In this document: positions 7,343 to 16,280 of the stretch, piece by piece
Position numbering within the stretch: the first letter of the stretch is position 1
Layout of the letters: every line of letters starts with the position of its first letter
Assembly (NCBI GenBank): GCA_902777355.1
Contig: CACYTU010000004.1
Span: 1 to 64,000, forward strand
Length of the DNA: 64,000 nucleotides
From: an uncultured Lachnospiraceae bacterium
Lineage (GTDB): Bacteria > Bacillota > Clostridia > Lachnospirales > Lachnospiraceae
Direction of reading: 5' to 3'
The notes under the pieces: model-generated
The model's database searches: none
Told to the model about the DNA's origin: nothing
Seen by the model: the letters and a program-made list of their open reading frames with translations, nothing else
Translations under genes and position numbers: made by a program

Positions 7343-8584
7343 TTACAGAGAAGTAAACAGGAAAATTCCATAGTAGTTGCCGATAATGTAACCCAGAGTC
7401 CCGACCAGGATCGCGGGGAAAATCAGGGAGTGCCAGCCTTTGGCGATGGCAAAAGCTGCTGCCGTCGTCGGCCCTCCGATATTGGCGTTGGATGAAACCG
7501 TGATCTCTTCGATGGAATAACCGAAAAGCTTCCCCAGTCCAAGTGAAAAAACAAGGTTGACAAAGACAATGATCGCCGCAAAGACCAGGAGCAGAGGTGC
7601 CCTGCGGATGATCAGTTCCACTGACGCGGGTGCCCCGATGACCGCAAAGAATATGTGGATCAGGAAGGTGCCGATTTCCTGTGATCCGGCAATATTTCCC
7701 AGAAAGCGGGGAAAAGCAGTTGCCAGTGCGGTCGTGATCGTCGTGATCAGCAGGTACTGGCTGCTGAGGAGGCCGCGCAGCAGTGAAATGCCCAATCCGT
7801 CTCCGGCCAAGACTGTCTCAAAAAAGCCCGCAAGCATTTTGGAAACAGCGACAATCATGCAGGCGGCCGCAAATCCCATGGCAAGATCCATGAGGGAGAC
7901 CGGACGAGCCTTCCAATATTCCGCCGCCCGGCTCTTGTGTGTCCTGTGGTGTTCCTTTACTTTTTCCATTTCCGACGGAGACGATTCAATCTCTTCGCGG
8001 CGGTCAATGATGGGATGTTTGTACTGTCTGCGGATCCACCCAAGAGATGGAAGCGCGACGAGCACGAAGAAATAGAGCACCATGAGCAGGTTGTCAGCGA
8101 CGATGGCAGCGGAGACCAGACTCTTATCCGCCCCGGTTGCGTCCGCCATGGCGACCAGATTGACCGAGCCGCCGACATAGGTGCCGACAAACATGGCAAG
8201 CGCTGGCTTGGCGCTGTCAATGCCAATGATATTTTTCAGCAGCATATAGGCAAGAACACCGCCTGCGGCTGTTCCCAGGCTTCCCAGGATGAAAATACCG
8301 AACATCCTGCCGCTCTCCCGCCAGATCTTGCGAAAATCCGCCTGAAAGAGAAGGAAGGGAATGGCCAGAGGCACCAGATAGGACCAGACGAAATCATAGG
8401 CGGGCGCATCTGTAGGAATAACATGCAGGTTGGCAAGAGCCATGGCAAAAACAAGACAGAGTACACAGGCAGAGACTTTGGCCGCCCAGGCGAAGCTCTG
8501 CTCCAGTCGAATCGAGACAGCAGCGATGACAACAAGAATTGCAAACAGCATCCATGTATTATCAGCTGAAATCAGTGTTGGCAT
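7343..8584 (-). CDS. DUF819 family polytopic membrane protein
   Basis: This integral membrane protein of about 413 residues has ten or more hydrophobic segments. Its glycine-rich GTYVGGSVNLVAMADATG and SSNANIGGPTTAAAFA regions are typical of the DUF819 family, which has a transporter-like fold related to other carboxylate/Na+-type carriers. Its substrate is not established. I place the start at the internal ATG (MPTLIS) because GGAGG lies 13 bases upstream; a TTG start 39 bases earlier has no good site. It sits inside the cobamide run between cbiL and cobU, so it may move a precursor such as a base, amino-alcohol or cobinamide. That link is inference only. Confidence 0.8.
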   Translation of the reverse strand: MPTLISADNTWMLFAILVVIAAVSIRLEQSFAWAAKVSACVLCLVFAMALANLHVIPTDAPAYDFVWSYLVPLAIPFLLFQADFRKIWRESGRMFGIFILGSLGTAAGGVLAYMLLKNIIGIDSAKPALAMFVGTYVGGSVNLVAMADATGADKSLVSAAIVADNLLMVLYFFVLVALPSLGWIRRQYKHPIIDRREEIESSPSEMEKVKEHHRTHKSRAAEYWKARPVSLMDLAMGFAAACMIVAVSKMLAGFFETVLAGDGLGISLLRGLLSSQYLLITTITTALATAFPRFLGNIAGSQEIGTFLIHIFFAVIGAPASVELIIRRAPLLLVFAAIIVFVNLVFSLGLGKLFGYSIEEITVSSNANIGGPTTAAAFAIAKGWHSLIFPAILVGTLGYIIGNYYGIFLFTSL

Positions 8585-8635
8585 AATAAAATCTGTAACC
8601 TCCGGTTCAGAACGAGAATTCAATGATGAATAGTG

Positions 8636-8740
8636 ATTAGAAAACAGTAAATGGTAATCCGTATATAGTAAACGGTAATCCGCAAATAGTAAATGGTAAA
8701 TAGTAACCCGTAAATAGTAAATGGTAATCCGTTAATGATG
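8636..8740. repeat. Intergenic AT-rich tandem repeat
   Basis: Five or six degenerate copies of AGTAAATGGTAATCCGT-like units lie upstream of the DUF819 gene. Confidence 0.75.
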
Positions 8741-8806
8741 TACCTGCGGACGGCTTCGTCGGCCGGGTTTTTACGCACCGTTTCGATAGAAATGTTCAAC
8801 CCGCGG

Positions 8807-9508
8807 TCAATAAGCACTTGACCGGTGCTTTTCCCTGGCAATCACCAGAGAGAAATAGCCTGCATCATCGGGGATCTCTTCAACGCTGCGGTAAATTTTT
8901 TCATTTTCCATGCCGCAGTTTTCCACACAGCCGACTTGGCGACCGCTGGCAATTAAAAGCTCTTTGATCTCCTTCATACGGCTGGCGGATTTCATGAGGA
9001 CGTAGGTTCCGTGCTGATCCAGCGGCTGGTCCGTTTTGTGAGAAGCAGGGATCACATGCAGGGGCTCATTCCACTCGGTCAGCGATATATTCAGACGGGC
9101 AGCGGCAGCACAGAAAGAGGTGATCCCGCTCACGAGTTCAACCTCATAGCCGTCCTCCTCAAGGATGTGCTGCAGGTAGCTGAAAGTGCAGTAGACCGTC
9201 GAATCACCCAGAGTCAGATAGACGACATTTTTGCCCTGATCGAGATATTCTTCCAGAAGCTTTGCCCCTCTTTGATGTTCCTGCGCCAGTTTCTCCCGGT
9301 CGCGCACCATAGGCATATAGACCGGCACAAGAGTCTTGTCAGCAATCTCCGGAACAGCTCCCAGAGCGATTTTATAAGCGACAGATTCCCTGGCATTTTT
9401 GCCGGGCACTGCAATCACCTCATTCTCCCGGATCAGGCGCACCGCCTTCAAAGTCATCAGTTCCGGATCTCCGGGGCCGACCCCGACACCATATGCTTTC
9501 CCTTTCAT
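8807..9508 (-). CDS. cbiL: CbiL: cobalt-precorrin-2 C20-methyltransferase
   Basis: This ~233-residue SAM-dependent methyltransferase methylates C20 of cobalt-factor II / cobalt-precorrin-2. It has the tetrapyrrole-methylase opening GVGVGPGDPELMTLKA, a central LTLGDSTVY loop, and the GIT/S-rich substrate pocket (VSGITSF). I choose the start at MKGKAYG since AAAGGA sits six bases upstream; an upstream alternative adds six residues with no site. It follows cbiK in the same leftward run. Length is normal for CbiL. Confidence 0.9.
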   Translation of the reverse strand: MKGKAYGVGVGPGDPELMTLKAVRLIRENEVIAVPGKNARESVAYKIALGAVPEIADKTLVPVYMPMVRDREKLAQEHQRGAKLLEEYLDQGKNVVYLTLGDSTVYCTFSYLQHILEEDGYEVELVSGITSFCAAAARLNISLTEWNEPLHVIPASHKTDQPLDQHGTYVLMKSASRMKEIKELLIASGRQVGCVENCGMENEKIYRSVEEIPDDAGYFSLVIAREKHRSSAY

Positions 9509-9511
9509 GTA

Positions 9512-9580
9512 ATTCCTTTCTGTCATGATGTACCCGTTTCTATCGTGATGTATCCGCTTCTATCGTGATGTATCCGCAGA
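9512..9580. repeat. Short tandem repeat upstream of cbiL
   Basis: Three copies of a ~23-bp unit (TATCGTGATGTATCCGC-like) sit directly upstream of the cbiL ribosome binding site. A second, more degenerate set containing GTCTGC and CGGGCG follows to about 9715. Confidence 0.65.
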
Positions 9581-9718
9581 CGACTTTGTCTGCCAAAATT
9601 AGTCCCGAGCGGGCATGCTCAAGCTATCTCACTTCGACACGGGAGAGTCTGCTCAGCGCAGTCTCTTTTCGGCTCGGGCGAGTCTGCCAGGTACAATCTC
9701 TTTTCAGCCCGGGCGGGA

Positions 9719-10729
9719 TCAGTTCAGGCATAGTCCCGCATGCGCCGCAAACAGTTCCTGCACTTCTTCCCATTCTCCTATTCCGCACAGAACTGTTTCG
9801 ACTTCGAAACCCTTTTTCAGGAAAATGCTCTTCCAGGAATCTTCCCTGCCTCCTGCCAGGTCGTTCCGGGCGTGGTCTCCCGATACGACCATGAAAGGAG
9901 CCAGAATGACTTTTTTGAAGCCCCTGCCGCAGATCTGCGGCAGAATATCCTCCAGCTCGGGTTCTCCTTCGACCGTAGCAATGAAATAATTGTCCGCGCC
10001 GTTCTTTCGCAGAGTATCCTGCAGGATACCGAAAACCGCATTGTCTTCAATATATCGTTTCTGTTTCGCAGCGGATTCTTCTGCCTTCTTTGAACCCGGC
10101 GAATTTGAAAAAGCGTCTGTTGAATCCGGGAATTTCGGATCCGGCACCTTCTGTGTTTCCGGAAAATTCGAATCCGGTATCTTCTCTGAATCCGGTATCT
10201 TCTCTGAATCCGGGAATTTTGGATCCGTGATTTTCTGATTCCTGCTAACAGTTTTTTTGCGTTTTTCGTTCCCGTGGCCCATGAGGACAACCGCTGTGTC
10301 CTCTGTCTGTACAGGGAGATGGTGAAGTATCGCGTCAGCGATTATTTTGAAATCCGAATCATCAAACAGGAGGGGCTTTCCGACAGATATTCTGTCAAAA
10401 AAAGGCTCCGCCTCTTTCAGAAGCTCCATCAGCCTGCGGTGCTCAGTTCCGTGCATCAGGTACAGAGGCTGCACATACAGGTCCCGGATGCCTTTTTCCT
10501 TAGCGTCCCGGATCGCGTCTTCCGGTCCTGCAATATACAGGCCATCCCTCTCCTGCAGTTTTTTGCGGATGAAACGGCTGGTAAAGCATCTTCGCACAGT
10601 GCAGTCCGGATGCCTTTTTTCTATACATTTTTCAATAGCGCCGATGGTTTTCTCGCGGGTATCCGCAAAAGAAGTGCCAAAACTCACCGCAAGCAATAGA
10701 CGGGGGCTTCCCGCTGCCAAGTTACTCAT
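9719..10729 (-). CDS. cbiK: CbiK: sirohydrochlorin cobaltochelatase with repeat insert
   Basis: This 336-residue protein is the anaerobic cobalt chelatase that inserts Co2+ into (sirohydrochlorin) factor II. It has the class-II chelatase opening LLAVSFGTSF, LMHG (His93), MGHGNE (His152) and SGDHARND (His285); the last two provide the metal-binding histidines known from CbiK. Between the MGHGNE motif and the next conserved block lies an insert of about 55 residues (~160-215) built from PDSEKIPDS-type repeats, explaining why it is longer than the usual ~265. GGAG lies nine bases upstream of ATG. A second, exported, tandem version occurs at 40475-43348. Confidence 0.9.
   Translation of the reverse strand: MSNLAAGSPRLLLAVSFGTSFADTREKTIGAIEKCIEKRHPDCTVRRCFTSRFIRKKLQERDGLYIAGPEDAIRDAKEKGIRDLYVQPLYLMHGTEHRRLMELLKEAEPFFDRISVGKPLLFDDSDFKIIADAILHHLPVQTEDTAVVLMGHGNEKRKKTVSRNQKITDPKFPDSEKIPDSEKIPDSNFPETQKVPDPKFPDSTDAFSNSPGSKKAEESAAKQKRYIEDNAVFGILQDTLRKNGADNYFIATVEGEPELEDILPQICGRGFKKVILAPFMVVSGDHARNDLAGGREDSWKSIFLKKGFEVETVLCGIGEWEEVQELFAAHAGLCLN
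10110..10225 (-). repeat. In-frame repeat insert within cbiK
   Basis: Degenerate copies of a 21-24 bp unit (GAATCCGGTATCTTCTCT-like on the plus strand) encode the Pro/Asp/Ser/Lys-rich loop of CbiK. Frame is preserved. Confidence 0.8.
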
Positions 10730-10899
10730 TTATGAATCTCCATGTCAGCCTGTATAATGTGGTTCTGAAACAGTGTCTTTTCTGCCGGCTGTTTTTCCGG
10801 CATCTCTACCGATTATTCTCTCGAAATCCTCCCGGTTTTTTCACTGTTCTCCCGATTATTCATCCGCCGATTTTCCGGATTATTCACCCCGGCTATTCG

Positions 10900-12165
10900 T
10901 CATGCTCTGCTGCCGGCTATAATCTCCCGAGAAAAATCAGAACCGCAATCAGGACTGCAATTCCCGCCGCAAACATAAGGGTGGTACAGCGGTTCATCAG
11001 CCGAACGGAGCGGGTAATGTCCCCGGGTTCCACCGGCCGTCCGCCGTCCCCGATTTCCTGTTTGTGGTGCAGCTCTCCGAAGTACCAGGTGTCTCCCAAC
11101 AATTTGAGGTGAAGAGCGCCGGCGCAGACAGACTCCGTCTGGGCGGAATTGGGACTGGGACTTTTGAGTCGGTCTCTTTTCCAGACCCGGAAGGCCGCTT
11201 TCCCGTCGGGAATGGCCCGTCTTCACACTGTCTTCGTTTGCGCTTGTAATGGAAACGCTCTCTTTTCCGGGCAGGTAAGATGCCATGATCATGAACAGGG
11301 CTGTCAGTCTGGCGGGGATGAAATTCATCACATCATCAAGTCTTGCCGCGGCAGTCCCGAAATATCTGTATCTGGTGTTTTTATATCCTGTCATGGAGTC
11401 CATGGTATTCACTGCTTTGTAAAAAATACCGCCGATTCCTCCCAGCAGAATCATGTAAAAAAGAGGGGCCGTCACTCCATCGGATGTGTTTTCGGCCACT
11501 GTCTCCACTGCTGCCTTGGCAATGCCCTCCGCATCCAGGCGGTCCGTATCACGACCGACGATCATGGAAACTGCCTTGCGGGCTCCTTCAATATCTCCCC
11601 GCAAAAGGGGATCTCTCACAGAGAAGCCCGCCTGCCCCAGGCTTCGAAGGGCCAGGAGCCGTCCGCAGAGGACGCCCTCTGCCAGGAGGCGTGCAAATGG
11701 ATGGATCCTGCCGCACAGCTGCAGCAGAAAAAAGATAATCCCTGTGCTCACCGCCAGGACCAGGATAACCATCAGGGTTCCTGCGATGCGCTCGCGGATG
11801 CGAATGCTTTTCGCACTTCCTGATTCACGTGTTCTTCCCGGATTTTCCGGGTTTTCCGGACATCCCGGACTTTCCGGGTTTTCCGGACTTCCCGGACTTC
11901 CCGCACTTTCCGGTTTTTGCGGACTTCCCGAACTATCTAAGCCTTCTGAATTTTCGGCACTGACCGCATCGATCTCAGCAGTACCCGGCTTCGCTGGCGG
12001 AACTGAAAAAAGAGTCCGCAGGGCCTTTTCAAAGAAGTCGATGAGGGTTCCGATCCCCTGCACAGGATGCCAGAGCCAGTGAGGATCACCGATCAGCAGA
12101 TCCACGGCCGCGGCTATCAGCAGGACGATAATTCTGTTTTGTGCCGACTGCCGCAACAATTCCAT
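10900..12165 (-). CDS. cbiB: CbiB: adenosylcobinamide-phosphate synthase, frameshifted near the 3' end
   Basis: CbiB is the membrane enzyme that attaches the aminopropanol arm to adenosylcobyric acid. The N-terminal DLLIGDPHWLWHPVQGIG motif, transmembrane helices and the ENTSDGVTAPLFY motif are all present. Residues ~60-120 are a Pro/Glu/Ser/Gly repeat insert. Past about position 11225 the frame that continues to 10900 is nonsense. The other minus-strand frame (about 11220 to 10917) encodes the true CbiB end, including AFRVWKRDRLKSPSPNSAQ and GDTWYFGELHHK. The frame must change between about 11226 and 11180. Either the gene is inactivated, or the assembly has a one-base error. AGAGGA lies ten bases upstream of ATG. 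Confidence 0.85.
   Translation of the reverse strand: MELLRQSAQNRIIVLLIAAAVDLLIGDPHWLWHPVQGIGTLIDFFEKALRTLFSVPPAKPGTAEIDAVSAENSEGLDSSGSPQKPESAGSPGSPENPESPGCPENPENPGRTRESGSAKSIRIRERIAGTLMVILVLAVSTGIIFFLLQLCGRIHPFARLLAEGVLCGRLLALRSLGQAGFSVRDPLLRGDIEGARKAVSMIVGRDTDRLDAEGIAKAAVETVAENTSDGVTAPLFYMILLGGIGGIFYKAVNTMDSMTGYKNTRYRYFGTAAARLDDVMNFIPARLTALFMIMASYLPGKESVSITSANEDSVKTGHSRRESGLPGLEKRPTQKSQSQFRPDGVCLRRRSSPQIVGRHLVLRRAAPQTGNRGRRTAGGTRGHYPLRSADEPLYHPYVCGGNCSPDCGSDFSREIIAGSRA
11830..11985 (-). repeat. In-frame repeat insert within cbiB
   Basis: Short CCGGACTTCCCGG / CCGGGTTTTCCGG units encode the PGSPENPESPG-type loop between the first and second membrane regions of CbiB. Confidence 0.8.
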
Positions 12166-12179
12166 TTTTTCAAATCCTC

Positions 12180-14756
12180 TTACTCACTTTTGTTTATGCC
12201 CTGATGGAAAGCTATTTGTTTTTTGGAAAACTGCCTGCATTTTTCCACAAATGCCGCAGCGAAATCCGGGTCTGACCGATAATACAGATGGGGGAAGCCG
12301 GCCATGATGTTTCCCTGCACGACCATGCAGTCCCAGGACCGTTTTCTGTCCGGTTTCCATGCCGTACATGCCTGTCCGTTCTCTGTGGAATCAAAATAGT
12401 GGAATTCGTGTCCCCGTATATGATGGCCATCCTGCAGATATCCGGCAGTCCCGGTTTCTCCGTCCTTTTTTTCAAGTTCCATATAGCCGAAGCGGACCAG
12501 TCTGTCCTTCATCCTGCAGCTTCCGGGAAGAACGCCGCACATCTGGTACAGAGTCCTGGCTGAAGTCTCTTTTTCAGATGCATCAGCCGATTGTCTTATG
12601 CTGCTGTCATCCGCTTCCTGTCCGGTGCCGGCCACAGTCTTAATATTTCCCGGATCCATCGACTGCTGCAGGTACATGAAGCCTCCGCATTCCGCCAGAA
12701 TCGGCAGTCCCTCCGCCGCAAGTTCCCGGATTTGCTTCTTCATTGTTTCGTTGTCCGCAAGTGCTTTCGCGTGCAGTTCGGGGTAGCCGCCGCCCAGCAC
12801 AAGTCCGTCCGCCGGGGGAATCCCTCTGTCGTGGACAGGTGAGAAAAAGACCAGATCAGCGCCCATCTCCTGCAAAAGCTCCAGATTGTCTTCATAGTAA
12901 AAGCTGAAAGCTTCGTCGCGGGCAACCGCAATACGGAGGCCGCCCGTCTTTTTATCACGGGCGGAAGAGACCGTTGACTCCTTTTTTACAGAATCTGCCG
13001 GGATGATAAGGGAGGGGGCTGTGCCGGCAAGCTTCAGCAGGGCATCAATGTCAATCGTTTTCTCCAAAACGTCTGCAAGGTGATTTATCTGATTCTGCAG
13101 GTCTTTGACTTCCCCGGGCTGAAGAAGCCCCAGGTGGCGGCTTCCCCAGGACAGAGTGTCATCATTAGGTACATAGCCGATGACCTTGAGGCTCGTGTCC
13201 TCCTCGATCCACTTTTTCATCACGGGAAACATGGGGCCGGAGATTCTGTTCAATATGACCCCTCTGATCCAGCGTTTTCCTTTTTCATACTCCGTAAAAC
13301 CTTTGATAATCGGAGCGATCGAACGGCTCATCCCCCTGGCATTGACGACCAGGACGACAGGCGTTTGGGTCTGCGCCGCGAGTTCGCAGGAGGAAGCCTC
13401 TGTCCCGGACATTCCCGTGCCGTCATAATATCCCATGACGCCTTCGATCACCGCGATGCCTGCCCCGTAACGGCGCACCGCGCGTGCCATGGTTTCCCCG
13501 GCGGTATTTCCTCTGACCGGTGAATCAGCAGGTGAAAAGAAGGTGTCCAGGTTCCGGGAGGGAATCCCAAGAACCTGCCTGTGAAACATGGGATCGATGT
13601 AGTCGGGGCCGCACTTGAAGGCTGCGGGACGGAGAGACCTTCTGCGCAGGAGATGCAGCAGGCCGCAGGTGACCAGTGTCTTGCCGCTTCCGCTTGAGGG
13701 TGCGGCCAGCATCAGGCGGGGAATGGAGAGTATCCGGTCAGCCACAGGGGCTTTTTCTGCAGCAGCGTTATGGTCCGCTCCTGATTCTTTTTCCGCAGCA
13801 GCATTCGGGTCTGCCACAGGGGCTTTTTCTGCTGCAGCGTTATGGTCCGCTCCTGATTCTTTTTCCGCAGCAGCATTCGAATCTGACACAGGGGCTTTTT
13901 CCATATCAGCGTTCGGATCTGCCTCAGGGGCTTTCTCCGTAAAAAACAGTTCCAGGCTGCCGGTTTTGGCGTCAAAACGGCCCAGCCCGGGATCCAGGTC
14001 GTAGAGCCGGCGGACAGTATCGTCGTCCAGAATCTCTGAGGGTTTTCCGCAGGCGAAAATTTCTTCGCCCTTCACGCAGATGATCCGGTCCGAAATCTTC
14101 ATGGCAAGGTCTATTTCATGAAGGGACATCACGACAGTGATTCCCTGCTCCCGGGACATTTTGTGGAGAATTCCCAGAAGCTCCAGCTTGTGGCGGATGT
14201 CGAGATAGGAAGTCGGCTCGTCCAGGATGATGATATCCGGCTCCTGACAGATGGCACGGGCCAGAAGGACACGCTGACGCTCGCCATCACTGACTGCATC
14301 AAAGGGCCTGTCAGAGAGGTGCTGCGCATGCACCGCCGTCAGCGCCTCATCCACCTTCTGCTCATCCGCCTCACGGAGGATTCCCAGACGTCCTGTGTAG
14401 GGATAGCGTCCCATTGCGGTCACATCCCGGCAGGTCATCAGCTCAGTCTGCAGGCGGCCGGTGAGCATGACAGCCATTTCCCTTGCCAGCTCCCCGGGCT
14501 CGAACTGCCCCAGTTTTTTCATCCCGGGGTCAGTGCCGTCCTTACCTGCCGTCTTTTCCTGTGCAAGGTAAATATCACCGCTGACGGGCGACAACTGCCG
14601 GGTGATGGTCTTAAGGATCGTGGACTTGCCGGATCCATTGGGACCGACCAGGGTCACAATCTCCCCCCTCTGCACGCCTATTTCAATTCCGTGGATCAGC
14701 GCCTTTCCATGGTAGCCGACGGCCAGATGGTCAAGGTTCAAATGAATCTGTTTCAA
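12180..14756 (-). CDS. cbiA: BtuD-like ABC ATPase fused to CbiA cobyrinate a,c-diamide synthase
   Basis: One 858-residue ORF joins two functions. Residues 1-275 are an FecE/BtuD-type ATPase: Walker A GPNGSGKST (~39-47), signature VSDGERQR, Walker B IIILDEPTS, and a switch His in MSLHE. Residues ~275-340 are tandem repeats (EKAPVADPN-like). Residues ~342-858 are CbiA: dethiobiotin-synthetase-like P-loop SSGSGKT, CGPDYIDP, and a glutamine amidotransferase domain with nucleophile Cys in AECGGFMY. CbiA uses ATP and glutamine to amidate the a and c side chains. The start is TTG; no ATG precedes the conserved region. The ATPase would pair with the BtuC-like permease encoded just upstream. cbiB starts 14 bases after the stop. 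Confidence 0.88.
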   Translation of the reverse strand: MKQIHLNLDHLAVGYHGKALIHGIEIGVQRGEIVTLVGPNGSGKSTILKTITRQLSPVSGDIYLAQEKTAGKDGTDPGMKKLGQFEPGELAREMAVMLTGRLQTELMTCRDVTAMGRYPYTGRLGILREADEQKVDEALTAVHAQHLSDRPFDAVSDGERQRVLLARAICQEPDIIILDEPTSYLDIRHKLELLGILHKMSREQGITVVMSLHEIDLAMKISDRIICVKGEEIFACGKPSEILDDDTVRRLYDLDPGLGRFDAKTGSLELFFTEKAPEADPNADMEKAPVSDSNAAAEKESGADHNAAAEKAPVADPNAAAEKESGADHNAAAEKAPVADRILSIPRLMLAAPSSGSGKTLVTCGLLHLLRRRSLRPAAFKCGPDYIDPMFHRQVLGIPSRNLDTFFSPADSPVRGNTAGETMARAVRRYGAGIAVIEGVMGYYDGTGMSGTEASSCELAAQTQTPVVLVVNARGMSRSIAPIIKGFTEYEKGKRWIRGVILNRISGPMFPVMKKWIEEDTSLKVIGYVPNDDTLSWGSRHLGLLQPGEVKDLQNQINHLADVLEKTIDIDALLKLAGTAPSLIIPADSVKKESTVSSARDKKTGGLRIAVARDEAFSFYYEDNLELLQEMGADLVFFSPVHDRGIPPADGLVLGGGYPELHAKALADNETMKKQIRELAAEGLPILAECGGFMYLQQSMDPGNIKTVAGTGQEADDSSIRQSADASEKETSARTLYQMCGVLPGSCRMKDRLVRFGYMELEKKDGETGTAGYLQDGHHIRGHEFHYFDSTENGQACTAWKPDRKRSWDCMVVQGNIMAGFPHLYYRSDPDFAAAFVEKCRQFSKKQIAFHQGINKSE
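13740..13930 (-). repeat. In-frame repeat linker between the ATPase and CbiA
   Basis: Four to five copies of 48-57 bp units (TTTTTCCGCAGCAGCATTCG and TTTTTCTGCTGCAGCGTTATGG types) encode the Ala/Glu/Asp-rich linker of the fusion protein. Confidence 0.85.
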
Positions 14757-14837
14757 TTCCCTGCCGCTTCCTTCCTGCTGTTTGATGATGTAAACAAAAG
14801 ACAGTGTTTTCCAGTATGCTGTCTGATGACAGACATA

Positions 14838-14947
14838 GAGAACAGCGTTTTATTGTTCCTGCCTGCTGTCCGATGGAGTTTGCCCGGGGCGGTGTATTTT
14901 CTGCCTGCTGTCCGATGGAGTTTGCCCGGGGCGGTGTTTTTTCTCCC
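14838..14947. repeat. Intergenic duplication upstream of the fusion gene
   Basis: Two near-identical copies (~52 bp each) of a unit containing CTGCTGTCCGATGGAGTTTG and CCCGGGGCGGTGT. The first also shares CTGCCTGCTG with the DNA just before it. Confidence 0.8.
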
Positions 14948-14954
14948 TGCAGCT

Positions 14955-16001
14955 TTATTTCCTGTTCCGGCGGATCAGCATGAAGATCACGACGGGAGCA
15001 CCCAGAACCGAGGTCACGGTACTGATATTGAGTTCTGTCGGGGAAAAAGCCATTCGGGCGATCAGGTCGCTGACCATGCAGAAGACCGCGCCGCCCAGAA
15101 AGGCGGCAGGGATCACGACCAGAGGTCTGGATGTTCCCAGCGCGCGTTTGACCAGAAAGGGGACAGCGATTCCGACGAAGGAAATGGGCCCCGCAAAAGC
15201 GGTCACGCAGGCGGACAGGATACCCGAGAGAAGGATCAGTTCCATGCGGAATCTCTTCACATTGACGCCCATACTCTGGGCATAGGCCTCGCCCATCTGA
15301 TAGGCACCGATCGGCTTGGCCAGCAGAAATACACAGAAAAAAGCCGCTCCCACGATCAGGGCAGCCGTGCCCGTCCCGCTCCAGTCAGCTCCCGAAAAAC
15401 TTCCCTGGGACCAGCCATGGAGGTTGACTATGTCGGAGTCCTCGGCGAAGGTCACGAGAAACTCCGTGACGGCGCTGCAGATGTAGCCGATCATAATGCC
15501 CGCGACGAGAAGGGCGGCCATGTGGTTGACCGCTCGAGACACGACGAGTATGAAAGCAGTGGACATCATGGCGCCCGCAAAGGCAGCCAGGATCAGAGCC
15601 CACGAGGAGGCAGAGCCGAAACGGTCGATGAGAATGATCATGACGACCGCGACGCACATCTTGGCGCCGGAGGAGATGCCCAAAACGAAGGGTCCCGCAA
15701 TGGGATTGCCGAAAAATGTCTGCAGAAGAAAGCCTGACAGGGCCAGGGCTCCCCCCAGGATGGCGGCCTGCAGGATCCTGGGCATTCGGATTTTCCAGAT
15801 AATGCTGACCTCAGAAGCCTCCCCCTGCCTGAGGAACAGGATCCTCAGGATCTTTCCCGTCGAAATGCTGACACTGCCGGTATTTATATTCAGAATGATC
15901 ATCGCCAGAAATGCAGCCGCCAGCAAGGCAAACACCATTATATAGCGCGTCCGCCGCAGCGCACTGACACGGGCGTGATCCGCTCTCTGTGTGCTGTCCA
16001 T
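14955..16001 (-). CDS. FecCD/BtuC-family ABC transporter permease
   Basis: This 348-residue permease of the iron-siderophore / vitamin B12 type has about ten membrane helices and the family signatures RMPRILQA, GALALSGFLLQ, NPIAGPFVLG and GPISFVGIAVPFLVK. It should form the membrane channel of an importer with the neighbouring substrate-binding lipoprotein and the ATPase half of the btuD::cbiA fusion. AAGGA lies six bases before ATG. The location inside the cobamide run points to corrinoid (cobinamide or cobamide) uptake; iron or cobalt chelates cannot be excluded. Confidence 0.9.
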   Translation of the reverse strand: MDSTQRADHARVSALRRTRYIMVFALLAAAFLAMIILNINTGSVSISTGKILRILFLRQGEASEVSIIWKIRMPRILQAAILGGALALSGFLLQTFFGNPIAGPFVLGISSGAKMCVAVVMIILIDRFGSASSWALILAAFAGAMMSTAFILVVSRAVNHMAALLVAGIMIGYICSAVTEFLVTFAEDSDIVNLHGWSQGSFSGADWSGTGTAALIVGAAFFCVFLLAKPIGAYQMGEAYAQSMGVNVKRFRMELILLSGILSACVTAFAGPISFVGIAVPFLVKRALGTSRPLVVIPAAFLGGAVFCMVSDLIARMAFSPTELNISTVTSVLGAPVVIFMLIRRNRK

Positions 16002-16012
16002 AGCAATTCCTT

Positions 16013-16228
16013 TTAAATGTCTTTTTTGCGCAGAGTTCTCAGGGGAGTAATCGTTCCGTCGGGCTCGACGAAGGAAATAGTTTCCAACTGCCCCCGCAGG
16101 TTCCTGCGGAAGTCGGCCAGATACGCCGTCCGGAGCCTCTTCTGCTCCGCCTTCTCCGCTTCAGTCAGTCCTATGGTCTTCTGTTTACGCGCAAGTTCAT
16201 TGATTCTGTCAAGTCTTTTTTGATTCAT
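16013..16228 (-). CDS. DUF896 family small protein (YnzC-like)
   Basis: This 71-residue protein matches the DUF896/YnzC family, small cytoplasmic helical-hairpin proteins of Bacillota. It begins with KRLDRINELARKQKTIGLT, followed by the EAEKAEQKRLR helix and a basic region. AGGAG sits six bases before ATG. It lies between the permease and the substrate-binding protein genes with tight spacing, an unusual position because family members usually sit elsewhere. No role in cobamide metabolism is known. Confidence 0.88.
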   Translation of the reverse strand: MNQKRLDRINELARKQKTIGLTEAEKAEQKRLRTAYLADFRRNLRGQLETISFVEPDGTITPLRTLRKKDI

Positions 16229-16280
16229 TAAATACTCCTGTATAGTGTTCTTGTAGCATTTTTTAATCCCCGGATCAGAT

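Noticed and set aside
14118..15737. A 539-residue open frame on the plus strand
   Set aside because: It overlaps both the ATPase part of btuD::cbiA and the BtuC-like permease in antisense, spanning the gap between them. No domain is visible.
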